DNA of 64,000 bases from the NCBI GenBank assembly GCA_965214085.1, contig OZ243937.1, positions 1,798,001-1,862,000 on the forward strand, written 5' to 3'. The position numbers and the translations under genes are program-made. This document shows, one piece after another, positions 8,951 to 17,974 of the stretch (within the stretch, counting starts at the first letter, position 1; each line of letters opens with the position of its first letter). The notes below the pieces were generated by a model. It saw nothing but the letters and a program-made list of their open reading frames with translations. It had not been told where the DNA came from and did no database searches. The stretch is from UBA6055 sp965214085 (lineage in GTDB: Bacteria; Chloroflexota; Anaerolineae; Aggregatilineales; Phototrophicaceae).

Positions 8951-9966
8951 TGCTGCAAATCAAAGATGTATCCCACGCCTACGGCAACAATGTGTCGCTG
9001 CGGCAGGTTTCCTTAAATGCAGGTACGGGTGAAATCGTCTGTTTGCTGGGACCTAGCGGTTGCGGCAAGACGACTTTGTTGCGGATCATCGCCGGCTTGG
9101 AAAGGGACTATCAGGGCGGCGTGACATTTAATGACGCCGATATCGGAGCTACGCCGGCGCATCAACGTGAATTCGGCCTCATGTTCCAGGACTTCGCGCT
9201 CTTCCCGCATATGTCGGTCGCCGAAAATGTAGCCTACGGTCTCAAACGGCGCGGACTTGGGCGCGCGCGGATCGGCAAGCAAGTGGCGTCGCTGCTGGAA
9301 AGGGTGGGCTTGGATGGGTTGGGCGAGCGCGACATAGCATCGCTGTCCGGGGGGCAGAAGCAGCGAGTGGCGCTGGCGCGCAGCCTGGCGCCTAATCCGC
9401 GACTGCTAATGCTTGACGAGCCGCTGGGTTCGTTGGATGCGCAACTGCGCGATCAATTGGCGCTGGAATTGCGCAGCGTAATCAAGCAAGAGGGTTTGAG
9501 CGCGATATACGTCACCCACGATCATCGCGAAGCCTACGCGGTGGCGGACCGCATCGCCGTGATGGACATCGGCAGCGTCGAGCAATTCGACAAGCCGCGA
9601 GATCTTTACCTGCGCCCGAGAACCGCATTTGTGGCTCGTTTTTTGGGCATGCGCAATGTCTTCCATCTGAAACAAAGCCGATTCATTGACGAGCTCGTAT
9701 GTCTGGCGCTGCCGGATCAGAAGCGCAGCGACGCTGTGTTGGTACATCCGGCTGGAATTCAACTGGAAAGATCAGCGGACAGCAAGGCGATGACCCGCGA
9801 AGCTGTGCTGCAAAGCAAAGTGTTTCGCGGGGGATACTACGATGTCAGCGTATGCATTGACGGGGACACGACGCTCGCTTTAGCCGCCGAGCGAGTAAGG
9901 GCTGAAATAGGCGCGGCGCTCTCGGTCGAAATTTCGATGGCAGCGGTGATTCCGCTTCAGGGCTGA
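8950..9966 (+). CDS. thiQ: Thiamine ABC transporter, ATP-binding protein
   Basis: A 338-residue ABC ATPase that powers the thiamine importer. Walker A (GPSGCGKTT), Q-loop (LMFQDFALFPHMS), ABC signature (LSGGQKQRVALARSL), Walker B (LLMLDEPLGSLD) and the switch His (VTHDH) are all intact. About 110 residues follow the nucleotide domain and resemble a TOBE-type regulatory tail, making it longer than the E. coli ThiQ. Its ATG overlaps the thiP stop (TGATG), so expression is coupled. Confidence 0.92.
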   Translation: MLQIKDVSHAYGNNVSLRQVSLNAGTGEIVCLLGPSGCGKTTLLRIIAGLERDYQGGVTFNDADIGATPAHQREFGLMFQDFALFPHMSVAENVAYGLKRRGLGRARIGKQVASLLERVGLDGLGERDIASLSGGQKQRVALARSLAPNPRLLMLDEPLGSLDAQLRDQLALELRSVIKQEGLSAIYVTHDHREAYAVADRIAVMDIGSVEQFDKPRDLYLRPRTAFVARFLGMRNVFHLKQSRFIDELVCLALPDQKRSDAVLVHPAGIQLERSADSKAMTREAVLQSKVFRGGYYDVSVCIDGDTTLALAAERVRAEIGAALSVEISMAAVIPLQG

Positions 9967-10051
9967 GCCGACATCTAATCCCTGTACCGGACTCAATCGC
10001 GCCACTATAATCGCATTAATTCGCAAATTATTCAGAACAAGGGAAACGACT

Positions 10052-11590
10052 ATGCCAAGGGCCTTGTTTAGCGTATCCAGCAAACAGGGATTGCTGGGCT
10101 TCGCCAGTGAATTGATCAAATTGGGTTGGGAAATCGTCGCCAGCGGCGGTACAGCGCAAACCTTGTCGGATGCGGGCCTGGCAGTGACGCCGGTTGAGCG
10201 CATCACGCAACAGCCGGAGATGCTCGGCGGCCGTGTGAAGACGCTGCATCCAGCGCTACACAGCGGCATCCTGGCGCGCGACAATGCGGCCGATATGCGT
10301 GAGTTGGCGGCTGCGGGGTTTGCGCCGATCAATATGGTGGTATGCAATCTTTACCCCTTCAGCGAGACCATCAAAGAGCCAGGCGTTACCCTGGAAGACG
10401 CCATCGAGCAAATCGATATCGGTGGGGTCGCCTTGCTGCGGGGCGCTGCAAAGAATTTCGCGCGCGTGACTGTCTTGTGCGACCCCGAGGACTATTCCGA
10501 CGTCTTGATAACAATGAAGTCCAAAGGCGCCACAACGCTGAAGCAACGGCGTACGCTGGCAGTGAAAGCCTTTGCTCATTGCAGCGAGTATGACCGATCG
10601 ATACATGCTTATCTCAGCGAGTCGGATATCGTAGAGCCCGCCGATAGCGATGTGCCGGAAAACATAGCGTTTGGCCTGCAGCGCAGCCACGATCTGCGCT
10701 ATGGCGAGAACCCACACCAGGCGGCCGCCTATTACACGCGGGGGGAGGCAGGTACGCCGCTGGGCGCCGATCAGCTGGCGGGCAAGCAACTCTCTTACAA
10801 CAACATATTGGATGTGGACGCGGCTTGGCGCGCAGTCAGCAGCTATCAGGAGCCGACGGTTGTCATCGTCAAGCACTTGAATCTGACCGGCATCGCCAGC
10901 GCTAATACAGTAGCCGATGCCTTCGCGCCGGCTCTGGCTTCGGATGCCATGTCGTCATTTGGCGGGATTATCGCGGCCAATGGAGAGGTGGATGAGGCCT
11001 TCGTTGAAGCTATGGGCTCGCTATTTGTGGAAGCGGTCATCGCGCCGGCCTATACCCAAGCGGCAGTCGAGCAGATCCAGGCGGGCCGCAAGAATTGCCG
11101 CTTGCTGCGGATGCCGCGGCGCTTTGAAGGTGTTGGTTATGAGTTCCGCAGCGTCCACGTTGGATTGCTGCTGCAGCGTTACGATATGGGTGATCCACAA
11201 GGCTCGGCTATGAAAACGGTGACCAAACGCGCGCCACTAGACGAGGAAATGGAATCCTTGGAATTTGCTTGGAAAGCTGTGCAGCACGTCAAGTCAAACG
11301 CCATTGTGCTGGCCAGGGGCAAAAGAACCGTGGGCATCGGCGGCGGTTTGCCCAGCCGGGTGGATGCGGCTGAATTGGCGATCAAGAAAGCCTCAAGCGA
11401 CTCGACCAACGCGGCGATGGCGTCGGATGCTTTTTTCCCCTTCCCCGACAGCATCGAACACGCGGCGAGCGCCGGGGTAACCTGCGTGATTCAACCCGGC
11501 GGTTCAATTCGCGATTCACAGGTGATTGAAGCGGCCGACTATTACAATATGGCGATGATCTTCACCGGCAGCCGTCACTTCCGGCATTAG
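10052..11590 (+). CDS. purH: Bifunctional AICAR transformylase / IMP cyclohydrolase
   Basis: The last two steps of de novo purine synthesis: formylation of AICAR with 10-formyl-THF, then ring closure to IMP. It is 512 residues, the usual length. The N-terminal MGS-like cyclohydrolase domain (ASGGTAQTLSDAGLAV, GGRVKTLHPALHSGIL) is followed by the transformylase domain (RYGENPHQAAAYY, KELSYNNILDVDAA-like, VKSNAIVLARGKRTVGIGGG, QPGGSIRDSQVIEAAD, FTGSRHFRH). The catalytic Lys-His pair is kept in VIVKHLNLTGIA, although bacterial enzymes usually read KHxNPCG there. TATAAT at 10006-10011 could be its -10 box, with a poor -35. It is convergent with secF. Confidence 0.95.
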   Translation: MPRALFSVSSKQGLLGFASELIKLGWEIVASGGTAQTLSDAGLAVTPVERITQQPEMLGGRVKTLHPALHSGILARDNAADMRELAAAGFAPINMVVCNLYPFSETIKEPGVTLEDAIEQIDIGGVALLRGAAKNFARVTVLCDPEDYSDVLITMKSKGATTLKQRRTLAVKAFAHCSEYDRSIHAYLSESDIVEPADSDVPENIAFGLQRSHDLRYGENPHQAAAYYTRGEAGTPLGADQLAGKQLSYNNILDVDAAWRAVSSYQEPTVVIVKHLNLTGIASANTVADAFAPALASDAMSSFGGIIAANGEVDEAFVEAMGSLFVEAVIAPAYTQAAVEQIQAGRKNCRLLRMPRRFEGVGYEFRSVHVGLLLQRYDMGDPQGSAMKTVTKRAPLDEEMESLEFAWKAVQHVKSNAIVLARGKRTVGIGGGLPSRVDAAELAIKKASSDSTNAAMASDAFFPFPDSIEHAASAGVTCVIQPGGSIRDSQVIEAADYYNMAMIFTGSRHFRH

Positions 11591-11601
11591 GCGCCAGCCA
11601 A

Positions 11602-12561
11602 TCAGGCGGAGGCCGGCGCTGCTTCGTCTATGACGTCATGGCTGCGGATGAAAGGAAGCTCGCCCTTTTCCCAGGCGACGAGAAGCGGAACAGCTGTGAA
11701 AATGGAAGAATAAGTCCCCGAGAGCAAGCCGATGAACAGGATTGCGATGAATTGCTTTACGGTTTCGCCGCCGAAGAGCAAAATCGCGATCATGATAAAG
11801 AAGGCGTTAAGTTGAGTCGCCAACGACCTGTGAATGGTCTCCCAGATGCTGCGGTTCACGATGGTCTCATAGGGTTCGCCCAGGTGCTTGGGGATATTCT
11901 CGCGGATGCGGTCAAAGACGACGATCGAGTCCTGGACGGAGAAGCCCACCACCGTCAGCACGGCGGTTAGAAACAGCGCGTCAATCTCCCAGCCGAGCAG
12001 CAGACCGAACAAGGACATCACACCCATGACCAGCAGAATATCGTGGATCATCGCGGCGATGGCGCAGATGCCGTAGCGTATCGCGTTGGGAACTTGGCGA
12101 AAGGCGATGACGATGAAACCAGTGATGACCAAAGCGCCAACCGCTACTGCCGCCAGAGCCGATCGGGTTACTTCTTGGCCGATGGTCGCGGAAACCGTTT
12201 CAGCGCGAAAACTGTCGCGGTCGACCGGCGCCAATTCGCCCAAGCTGGCCAGAATCTGATTGCTAGTGTCAACTTCATGGAAACCAGCGCGGACCGACCA
12301 GCGATAGTCGCTAGGCTGGCCGATCTGCTGGATGATGACATTGTCGTCGCCGAAGGCAGTGAATACTTGTCTCAGTCCGTCTTCTGTGGCGCCCGCTTCG
12401 TCGAACTTAAGTTCATAAATGCTGCCGCCCAGAAAGTCGATGCTCAGCCGAAAAGGCGCGCCGGTTGACAGGGTGGAGAAGAGCATGATTGCCAAACCGG
12501 GCACGATGACCAAAGCGGACAGCAAGAAGAACCAGCGGCGTTTCTGTACGATATTGAACAT
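11602..12561 (-). CDS. secF: Protein translocase subunit SecF
   Basis: A 319-residue membrane partner of SecD in the proton-driven SecDF complex that pulls exported proteins out of SecYEG. It has a first helix (about 10-30), a periplasmic P1-like domain (LGGSIYELKFDEAGATEDGLRQ), and five further helices with the family motif DSIVVFDRIRENIPKH near residue 210. It lies 12 bases after secD in the yajC-secD-secF operon and converges on purH. Confidence 0.95.
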   Translation of the reverse strand: MFNIVQKRRWFFLLSALVIVPGLAIMLFSTLSTGAPFRLSIDFLGGSIYELKFDEAGATEDGLRQVFTAFGDDNVIIQQIGQPSDYRWSVRAGFHEVDTSNQILASLGELAPVDRDSFRAETVSATIGQEVTRSALAAVAVGALVITGFIVIAFRQVPNAIRYGICAIAAMIHDILLVMGVMSLFGLLLGWEIDALFLTAVLTVVGFSVQDSIVVFDRIRENIPKHLGEPYETIVNRSIWETIHRSLATQLNAFFIMIAILLFGGETVKQFIAILFIGLLSGTYSSIFTAVPLLVAWEKGELPFIRSHDVIDEAAPASA

Positions 12562-12573
12562 GGTTCCTTACCC

Positions 12574-14070
12574 TTAGGCGCCTAGCAAAGCGCGGTTTTG
12601 CGAAATCGTGCTGCGGAATATGCTGACGAGGACGTAGAGGAAGGTGCGTGTCACGATGACGGCTGTGAACAGATTTAACACCAACCCGATCGCCAGCGTG
12701 ACTGCGAAGCCGGCGACGATGCTGGCGCCCGGCGTCTGCCCGAACATAAAGAGAATGCCGCAAATGATGATGGTGGACAGATTCGAATCGCGAATCGAGG
12801 TCCAAGCGCGGTCGAAGCCGGCTCTAAGCGCCGCATCCAGCGGCAGGCCAGCGCGCAGCTCTTCCTTTATTCGTTCGAAAATCAGAATATTGCCATCGAC
12901 TGCCGTGCCGATTGAGATGAGGAAGCCGGTGATTGCGGGCAGGGTCAGCGTCACTGGCAGCAGCTTGAAGACCGCAATGTTCAGCAAGATGAAAACAATC
13001 AGGGCGAGATCAGCAGCGAAACCGGGCAGCCGATAATAGATGAGCATAAATGCCAGGACGACGATCACGCCAATCACGCCGGCTTGGACGCTCAGCCTAA
13101 CGGACTCCTGGCCCAGCGTGGCGCCAACTTCCTGTGTGCTTTCAATGCGCAAGGGAATCGGCAAAGCGCCGGAGCGCAACTGCAGCGCCAGGGTATTGGC
13201 TTCGTCTTCGGTGAATTGGCCGGTGATGACGCCGCCAGAGGGCAGCTCGGCCTGGATGATCGGCGCGGACAAGACTTCGCCATCGAGCACGATCGCCATC
13301 GGTTGGCCGATGCGCTCGCGCGTGAAACCGCCGAAGATGCCCTGAAACTCTTCTTTGATCTCAAAGTTGATCATCCACTCGGGGCCGCCGGTGCCTTGCG
13401 GCGGGGACAGCACCGCGCTGGCCGCTTGCAAGCCGGCGCCGGTCATGACAGTGCGGAAGGGCAGGCCGCTGACCGGATGCGCGCGCCGTTGCGCCAGCGG
13501 GTCTTCTTCGCCTTCCGCCAACACGGTGTTCTTGCGCAGCTCGACCTGCTCGCTGGTGACGATCTCGGCGCCGACCAAGGAACGCACCTGATTCGCCAAG
13601 CCGCCGAAATCGACGAATTCGAGCAGGGCTGTCTGTTGAATGGTCGCGATGGCTTGCTGCGGGTCGCGCACGCCGGGCAATTCCACCAGAATTCGGTCTC
13701 GGCCCTGGACTTGCACGGTGGCTTCGGTCAGCCCCAGCGCGTTGACCCGCCGCGACACATTATTGGCTGTTTCGCTCAGGTCCTCCGGCGTGAAGTTTTC
13801 CGCGGCGATATCGGCCTGCAAGAGCACGCGTAAGCCGCCGACCAAATCAAGGCCGAGGCTCTGCGTTATATTCAGCACAAATTCGTTCGTGCCATCCCCG
13901 TTTGCGTCGATCTCCAGATTTTCCGAACACTTCAAATCCGCGGGTATGTCGCTGGCCGCTGCGGCGCAGGCTTCCGTCTGAACGCCCTTGAATTCCGGCG
14001 GTGAGGCCACCCACAGGCAGAATAGGCTCAATAATACAATGACAATTAGCCATCGAGCATGACTGCTCAT
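12574..14070 (-). CDS. secD: Protein translocase subunit SecD
   Basis: A 498-residue SecD. N-terminal helix (about 5-22), then the large extracytoplasmic region beginning GLDLVGGLRVLLQADI and holding VQGRDRILVELPGVRDPQQA. The C-terminal membrane part has five helices with the conserved TLPAITGFLISIGTAVDGNILIFERIKEEL segment, in which a conserved Asp (AVDGN) serves the proton path. It is the middle gene of the operon, 31 bases after yajC. The large domain is shorter than in E. coli (615 residues) but normal for many other phyla. Confidence 0.95.
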   Translation of the reverse strand: MSSHARWLIVIVLLSLFCLWVASPPEFKGVQTEACAAAASDIPADLKCSENLEIDANGDGTNEFVLNITQSLGLDLVGGLRVLLQADIAAENFTPEDLSETANNVSRRVNALGLTEATVQVQGRDRILVELPGVRDPQQAIATIQQTALLEFVDFGGLANQVRSLVGAEIVTSEQVELRKNTVLAEGEEDPLAQRRAHPVSGLPFRTVMTGAGLQAASAVLSPPQGTGGPEWMINFEIKEEFQGIFGGFTRERIGQPMAIVLDGEVLSAPIIQAELPSGGVITGQFTEDEANTLALQLRSGALPIPLRIESTQEVGATLGQESVRLSVQAGVIGVIVVLAFMLIYYRLPGFAADLALIVFILLNIAVFKLLPVTLTLPAITGFLISIGTAVDGNILIFERIKEELRAGLPLDAALRAGFDRAWTSIRDSNLSTIIICGILFMFGQTPGASIVAGFAVTLAIGLVLNLFTAVIVTRTFLYVLVSIFRSTISQNRALLGA

Positions 14071-14101
14071 TGCTGGCCGCCTTCCTTCTCAGTCGTTATT
14101 T

Positions 14102-14434
14102 TCAGCTTGGCGACTTATCGGTCCGCCGCTCTTTGATGCCGATATTGGCGTTATAGGCGTATTCCTTGGGATCGTATACTTGTTGCAGCGCTGCGGTCAG
14201 CAATCGAATCGTCACCCGGTCCGCGATCTCGACCTGGGCGATGCCGCCGTCCGCGTCAATCTCGACAATCTTGCCAACGATGCCGCCAAAGGTTACGATT
14301 TCGTCCCCGACATGCAAGGAGCGCACAACCTTCTGCTTATGCTGGAAGGCTCTCTGTTTGGGAAATATGACGAGCGCCCAATAGCCGCCCAAGACCAAAG
14401 CCAGAACGGCAAACACCAGTGCGAACTCTGACAT
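14102..14434 (-). CDS. yajC: Preprotein translocase subunit YajC
   Basis: A 110-residue Sec accessory protein with one N-terminal transmembrane helix (about 5-25) and a small cytoplasmic beta domain (VGDEIVTFGGIVGKIVEID, the family signature). It is the first gene of yajC-secD-secF. A TATAAT-like box lies upstream on the reverse strand near 14470-14475, but no clear -35 was found. Confidence 0.93.
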   Translation of the reverse strand: MSEFALVFAVLALVLGGYWALVIFPKQRAFQHKQKVVRSLHVGDEIVTFGGIVGKIVEIDADGGIAQVEIADRVTIRLLTAALQQVYDPKEYAYNANIGIKERRTDKSPS

Positions 14435-14529
14435 GGCAAACTTTCGCTACTTATCGCAGAACGCAAACATTATAGTAGCGTAATTACGACTAAGCCAGAC
14501 CTCGTCGGCTGCTTGCTGGGAAATCTTAT

Positions 14530-14854
14530 CAAAACAGGCATCAGCTAAATGTGCATAAATAATCTGAAAATTAACCACAGAGGCTCAGGAGGGCACACAG
14601 AGGACACAGAGAATTCTATTTTTCGCGATACTGCCGGCAACTTAGCAGCTAGCGAACGAATGGGAATTGTCGCTGGCATAGAACACTAACTGCATATATT
14701 TGGGCGAGCCACCGGCTAGCCCGAACGCACCCAGCATTGGATTACATATTTTGTGCGAGCCAAGTTGAGACTCACGAGCGACTGTGATAAGTATTATTAT
14801 GATTTACTTGCACTTGCTTCTGTGGTGAAAATAATTAGATGCGATTGCTCTGGG
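14530..14854. repeat. Degenerate family B element remnant
   Basis: A non-coding stretch. Its right end, ATAATTAGATGCGATTGC (14831-14848), matches the family B end with one or two changes and is preceded by CTGTGGTGAAA as in other copies. Inside are CACAGAGG-type runs (14577-14612) and a decayed GGGCGAGCC palindrome (14702-14724). A matching left end was not found, so it is probably decayed. Family A was inserted directly into its right end. Confidence 0.5.
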
Positions 14855-15208
14855 AAATGTATCCTTTTGGTTGATACAGATATATGCCATCGAGGACACC
14901 GAGAAATGCTAGGGCAATCGCATCAACTTATCTCAACACTAAGGCGCCAAGAACTCCGAGATATATCCGAAAATATGTCAATAAAGGACTCAATGAAAAG
15001 GTGATTTTCTGCCAGATTTCATGGGCGAGCCAAGGCTCGCCCCTACAATTTGTTAGTTTGATAATAAATTCGTCATTTATGGATATTGATGCGATTGCCC
15101 TGCGAGAGCACCGAGAAACTTAATCGAGATATGCCATATTCTTTGTGTGCTTTGTGCCTTTGTGTCTTTGTGGTGAAATTGAATTTCAACCGAATTCGAT
15201 ACACTACC
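14855..15208. mobile_element. Family A element carrying an inserted family B element (14.9 kb copy)
   Basis: Ends are (GG)GAAATGTATCC at 14853-14863 and GATACACTACC at 15198-15208, imperfect inverted repeats that extend inward as TTGGTTGA/TCAACCGA. It is flanked by a perfect 10-base direct repeat TTGCTCTGGG (14845-14854 and 15209-15218), the signature of target duplication. A 191-base family B element lies inside. The sequence is nearly identical to 47492-47855. The right arm contains CTTTGTG-rich sequence. Confidence 0.8.
14911..15101. mobile_element. Family B element nested in family A (14.9 kb)
   Basis: A 191-base insert bounded by perfect 16-base inverted repeats AGGGCAATCGCATCAA (14911-14926) and TTGATGCGATTGCCCT (15086-15101), with a GGGCGAGCCAAGGCTCGCCC palindrome at 15023-15042. 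The left flank GAGAAATGC is not repeated on the right here. It is repeated in the 47 kb copy, so one target-site copy was probably lost by slippage at 14.9 kb. Confidence 0.78.
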
Positions 15209-15290
15209 TTGCTCTGGGCTGCTTGACCAATGCAATAAACATATCTACAATTAGCTGTTGTAGAGGCGCGGGGACATTGAGGTGAAAAGC

Positions 15291-17147
15291 ATGATGCGCA
15301 CAATCGCGACAAAGAAGGTTATGGCAGCCGGCGTATTTACTTTGGTCCTTCTTTTAGTTGCCTTCCCGGCGGCTGCGGGTGATACGCTGCTGAGCAACAA
15401 TATCGGCGCTGGCAACGAGGTCTTCTTCATAGAAGGCGAATCGTCGGTCATCATCAACGGTTTTGATCTAACTCCGCTAGGCGTGCCGCTGCCCGTCGCT
15501 CTGGATGCGGTCAGCATTTCAGTGGATACCACCGTGCCTGGCAGCGCCATTGACCTGCTGGTGTATCAGGACGCAAACGGCGGCTCGCCGGTGGACGCCA
15601 CGCTTGTTTATCGCCAAACCGTCGCGCTAGGGTTGACCGGCGTCAACCGGATAGAACTGAGCCAACCTGCGATTATCACCGAGCCAGTGGTGTGGGTCGG
15701 CTTCAACTTGCCGGTCGGCTTCAGATTCCATGCCGATACCTCCGGGCCATCTGTGCTGACGTACTGGGCTTGGACACCGGGCGGATCTTTTGATCTGGCG
15801 GCTTTGTCCAGCGCCGGGGTGCTTGGTCCAGGCGATGGCAGCGGGCCGGTCAATATCGCCATGGACGGCATTGCGCGCATCACTGCGGAATTGCGCGTCG
15901 CCGAGTACGAGGAGATTGCCGTTGGCCTGCCCTTAGATCGGCAAGCATACACGGATGTAGCCCAAGACACCTCAATCATGCAGCCCTACAGCAGTTGCGC
16001 TAATTTGCTCTTTGATCCGGAAGATATCGAAATCTCGGCCGGTTCCTCATTTACCTTGGACTGTATAGTAACGGATGAATTCCACGCGCCATCGCAATTG
16101 GCTCAGCCGCGGAACCAGAATCTCGAATTACTGCGGATCGGCGGGCTGTACAAGCTGCAAGCCATGATTCCGCCGCAACTGCGCGTGGGGGGCGCGGTAA
16201 GTACGCTTCCGGTACCAGTGACGCACTGCATGGGCGTAGCTGAAGGCGACCTGCAGCAGGCGGTTCTGGGCGAGATCCGCGCCCAGCCCGATCCAAAGCC
16301 GGGTCCGGAAAAGTGGCACATTTTGCCGACTGTGCGTTTTGGCGATCTGGTATGCGCCGAAGTCACGAGGGCGAATTATCTGGCCTATTTTGTTCCGGAG
16401 ACCGAGGACTCGCCGCAGAATGTGAATCTGGTTGTCGGCTGGACGCGCGTCAACCCGCACCCCTTGTATTGTGGCATTGGCGCGTCAATACAAGCTCCTG
16501 TCGTGAATACGGGGCAGGACTGGTTCGACACTGACGATAGTCATGTCACCATTGCTGTTCAAGATATTCACGTTGCTTCATCAATTGTTACGGAGGAGCG
16601 GACCTATGATATCGCAACCAGCCAGTTGGGGCCCGGGGCTCGTCAATCTTACGAACTGGGACCGCTTGTTGTCGACACCTACATTGGCGACTTGCACCGT
16701 TTGCAAGTGACTATGGATCTCGACAATGAAGTCGATGAGATTAATGAAGTGGACAACGTCTGGTTCACGGAATATGTGCTGACACTGCCGCCGGGTTACG
16801 ACAAGTGCGAACCGCCGCCTCTGACAGGGAGTTGGGATAATTGCACATACCAATTTGACCACCGATATGAAGGCAGCGATTTAGCGCTCAAGGAAGCGAT
16901 AGAAAATCTGGCAGAAGCTGTTTTCTTTCCCAGTCGGCTGAACAATGAGAATGGGATTGAAGTCGAGTCGGTAGCTCTTGCGTACCTTCGCGGTGCCGTA
17001 TCCAATGAAAGGTGGGACTTGATAGAATCCTGGTTCCACACCTCCCGCAAGAACATTATGGAGGCAGTTTTGGAGGCAATGATTAACTCCAGCGGTCGTA
17101 TTCACGGACCGCGCTGCAATGGCAATCCTGACACCCCGCCGAGCTAA
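15291..17147 (+). CDS. Secreted protein of unknown function with CARDB-like region
   Basis: A roughly 618-residue exported protein with a signal peptide (VMAAGVFTLVLLLVAFPAAAG). A first beta-rich module covers about 35-200 (SIDLLVYQDANGGSPVDATLVYRQT and VWVGFNLPVGFRFHAD, resembling a jelly-roll). A middle region with Cys pairs follows. About 400-510 looks like a CARDB/Ig-like fold (LVVGWTRVNPHPLYCG, QVTMDLDNEVDEINEVDNVW). The C-terminal 90 residues are helical. The start was chosen as ATG 15291, with GAGGTG at 15279-15284; a GTG at 15282 is possible. It is followed by a NERD-like protein and a GT39-like protein on the same strand. I do not recognise a specific function; an extracellular binding role is an inference. 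Confidence 0.7.
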   Translation: MMRTIATKKVMAAGVFTLVLLLVAFPAAAGDTLLSNNIGAGNEVFFIEGESSVIINGFDLTPLGVPLPVALDAVSISVDTTVPGSAIDLLVYQDANGGSPVDATLVYRQTVALGLTGVNRIELSQPAIITEPVVWVGFNLPVGFRFHADTSGPSVLTYWAWTPGGSFDLAALSSAGVLGPGDGSGPVNIAMDGIARITAELRVAEYEEIAVGLPLDRQAYTDVAQDTSIMQPYSSCANLLFDPEDIEISAGSSFTLDCIVTDEFHAPSQLAQPRNQNLELLRIGGLYKLQAMIPPQLRVGGAVSTLPVPVTHCMGVAEGDLQQAVLGEIRAQPDPKPGPEKWHILPTVRFGDLVCAEVTRANYLAYFVPETEDSPQNVNLVVGWTRVNPHPLYCGIGASIQAPVVNTGQDWFDTDDSHVTIAVQDIHVASSIVTEERTYDIATSQLGPGARQSYELGPLVVDTYIGDLHRLQVTMDLDNEVDEINEVDNVWFTEYVLTLPPGYDKCEPPPLTGSWDNCTYQFDHRYEGSDLALKEAIENLAEAVFFPSRLNNENGIEVESVALAYLRGAVSNERWDLIESWFHTSRKNIMEAVLEAMINSSGRIHGPRCNGNPDTPPS

Positions 17148-17206
17148 CAGGAACCAGCGAGAGCAAGCCGCTACCTCAATAGGATCCGCAAGAGTAGGGA
17201 CACACA

Positions 17207-17968
17207 ATGCGAGTTGTAACCAACAAGAAGTTAGCCAGGCGAAATCGCAAGATTACGAATTACTTGTTTTTTGGCACATTCGGCGCGTTGATACTGGGGT
17301 TCGTAGTTATCAACGCCTCGCTGTTTACTAATCAAACGCCGGATACGCTGACTTTAATCGCGCAATCCGCCGTCTTGCCGGTTGCCTTCATTCTGACGAT
17401 TTTCTCCGTCAGAATGACCAATCTGTGGGCGCGGGTTCCTCGCCCGGAAAAGGCTATCGAGGACGGACTCAAGGGCTTGAGCAATAAGAGCATCCTCTAC
17501 AATTATTATCACTTCCCGGCTCGTCATGTGTTGATATGCCCGCAAGGCGTTTTCGCTATTGTCACGCGTTGGCACGATCAGCAGTTTAGCTTTCGCGACG
17601 GCAAGTTCCACAGCAAACGCAACCTGATTAGCAGGCTGTTTTCACTGATCCGGTTTGATGGTATCGGCAAGCCCCTTCGCGATGCGGAGATTGCGCGGGA
17701 GTCCATTCAGAATGCGATTGACGATGTCGCGGGCGATATTGAAGTACAGAGCTTGATTGTATTTGTTGATCCCTCCGCGGCGGTCGAGTTAGAAACTGAG
17801 CCCGAGATTCCGGTTTTGTATGCCGATCCTAAGCGGAGCCCGAATCTCAAAGAATATATGCGCGATGCCAAGCGCTTGTTGAACGACTCGGCGGGCGACG
17901 CAAAAAACGCGAGCTTGATGCCCTTGAGCGACAAGCAGATTCAAGATTTCGAAGCAGCAACTGTCTAA
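17207..17968 (+). CDS. Membrane protein with NERD-like domain
   Basis: A 253-residue protein with two predicted membrane helices (about 18-38 and 46-66), then a cytoplasmic domain. The segment EDGLKGLSNKSILYNYYHFPARHVLICPQGVFAIVTRWHDQQFSF has the layout of NERD (nuclease-related) domains, where a strand pair precedes an Asp/Glu-x-Lys-like core. The usual ExK motif is not clearly seen, so nuclease activity is doubtful. It lies 59 bases after the secreted protein and 6 bases before the GT39-like gene, so it probably belongs to the same transcript. Confidence 0.55.
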   Translation: MRVVTNKKLARRNRKITNYLFFGTFGALILGFVVINASLFTNQTPDTLTLIAQSAVLPVAFILTIFSVRMTNLWARVPRPEKAIEDGLKGLSNKSILYNYYHFPARHVLICPQGVFAIVTRWHDQQFSFRDGKFHSKRNLISRLFSLIRFDGIGKPLRDAEIARESIQNAIDDVAGDIEVQSLIVFVDPSAAVELETEPEIPVLYADPKRSPNLKEYMRDAKRLLNDSAGDAKNASLMPLSDKQIQDFEAATV

Positions 17969-17974
17969 GCGAGC

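Noticed and set aside
14577..14612. CACAGAGG-type runs as a possible CRISPR array or minisatellite
   Set aside because: The units are degenerate, have no regular spacers, and occur at fixed places inside family B elements.
14530..14700. A full family B element with a left end near 14535
   Set aside because: Only a loose match (GGCATCAGCTAAATG) is seen there, so I list this stretch only as a remnant.
15138..15176. CTTTGTG repeats read as part of a coding repeat
   Set aside because: Every frame is short and the same stretch recurs in all three family A copies outside any gene.
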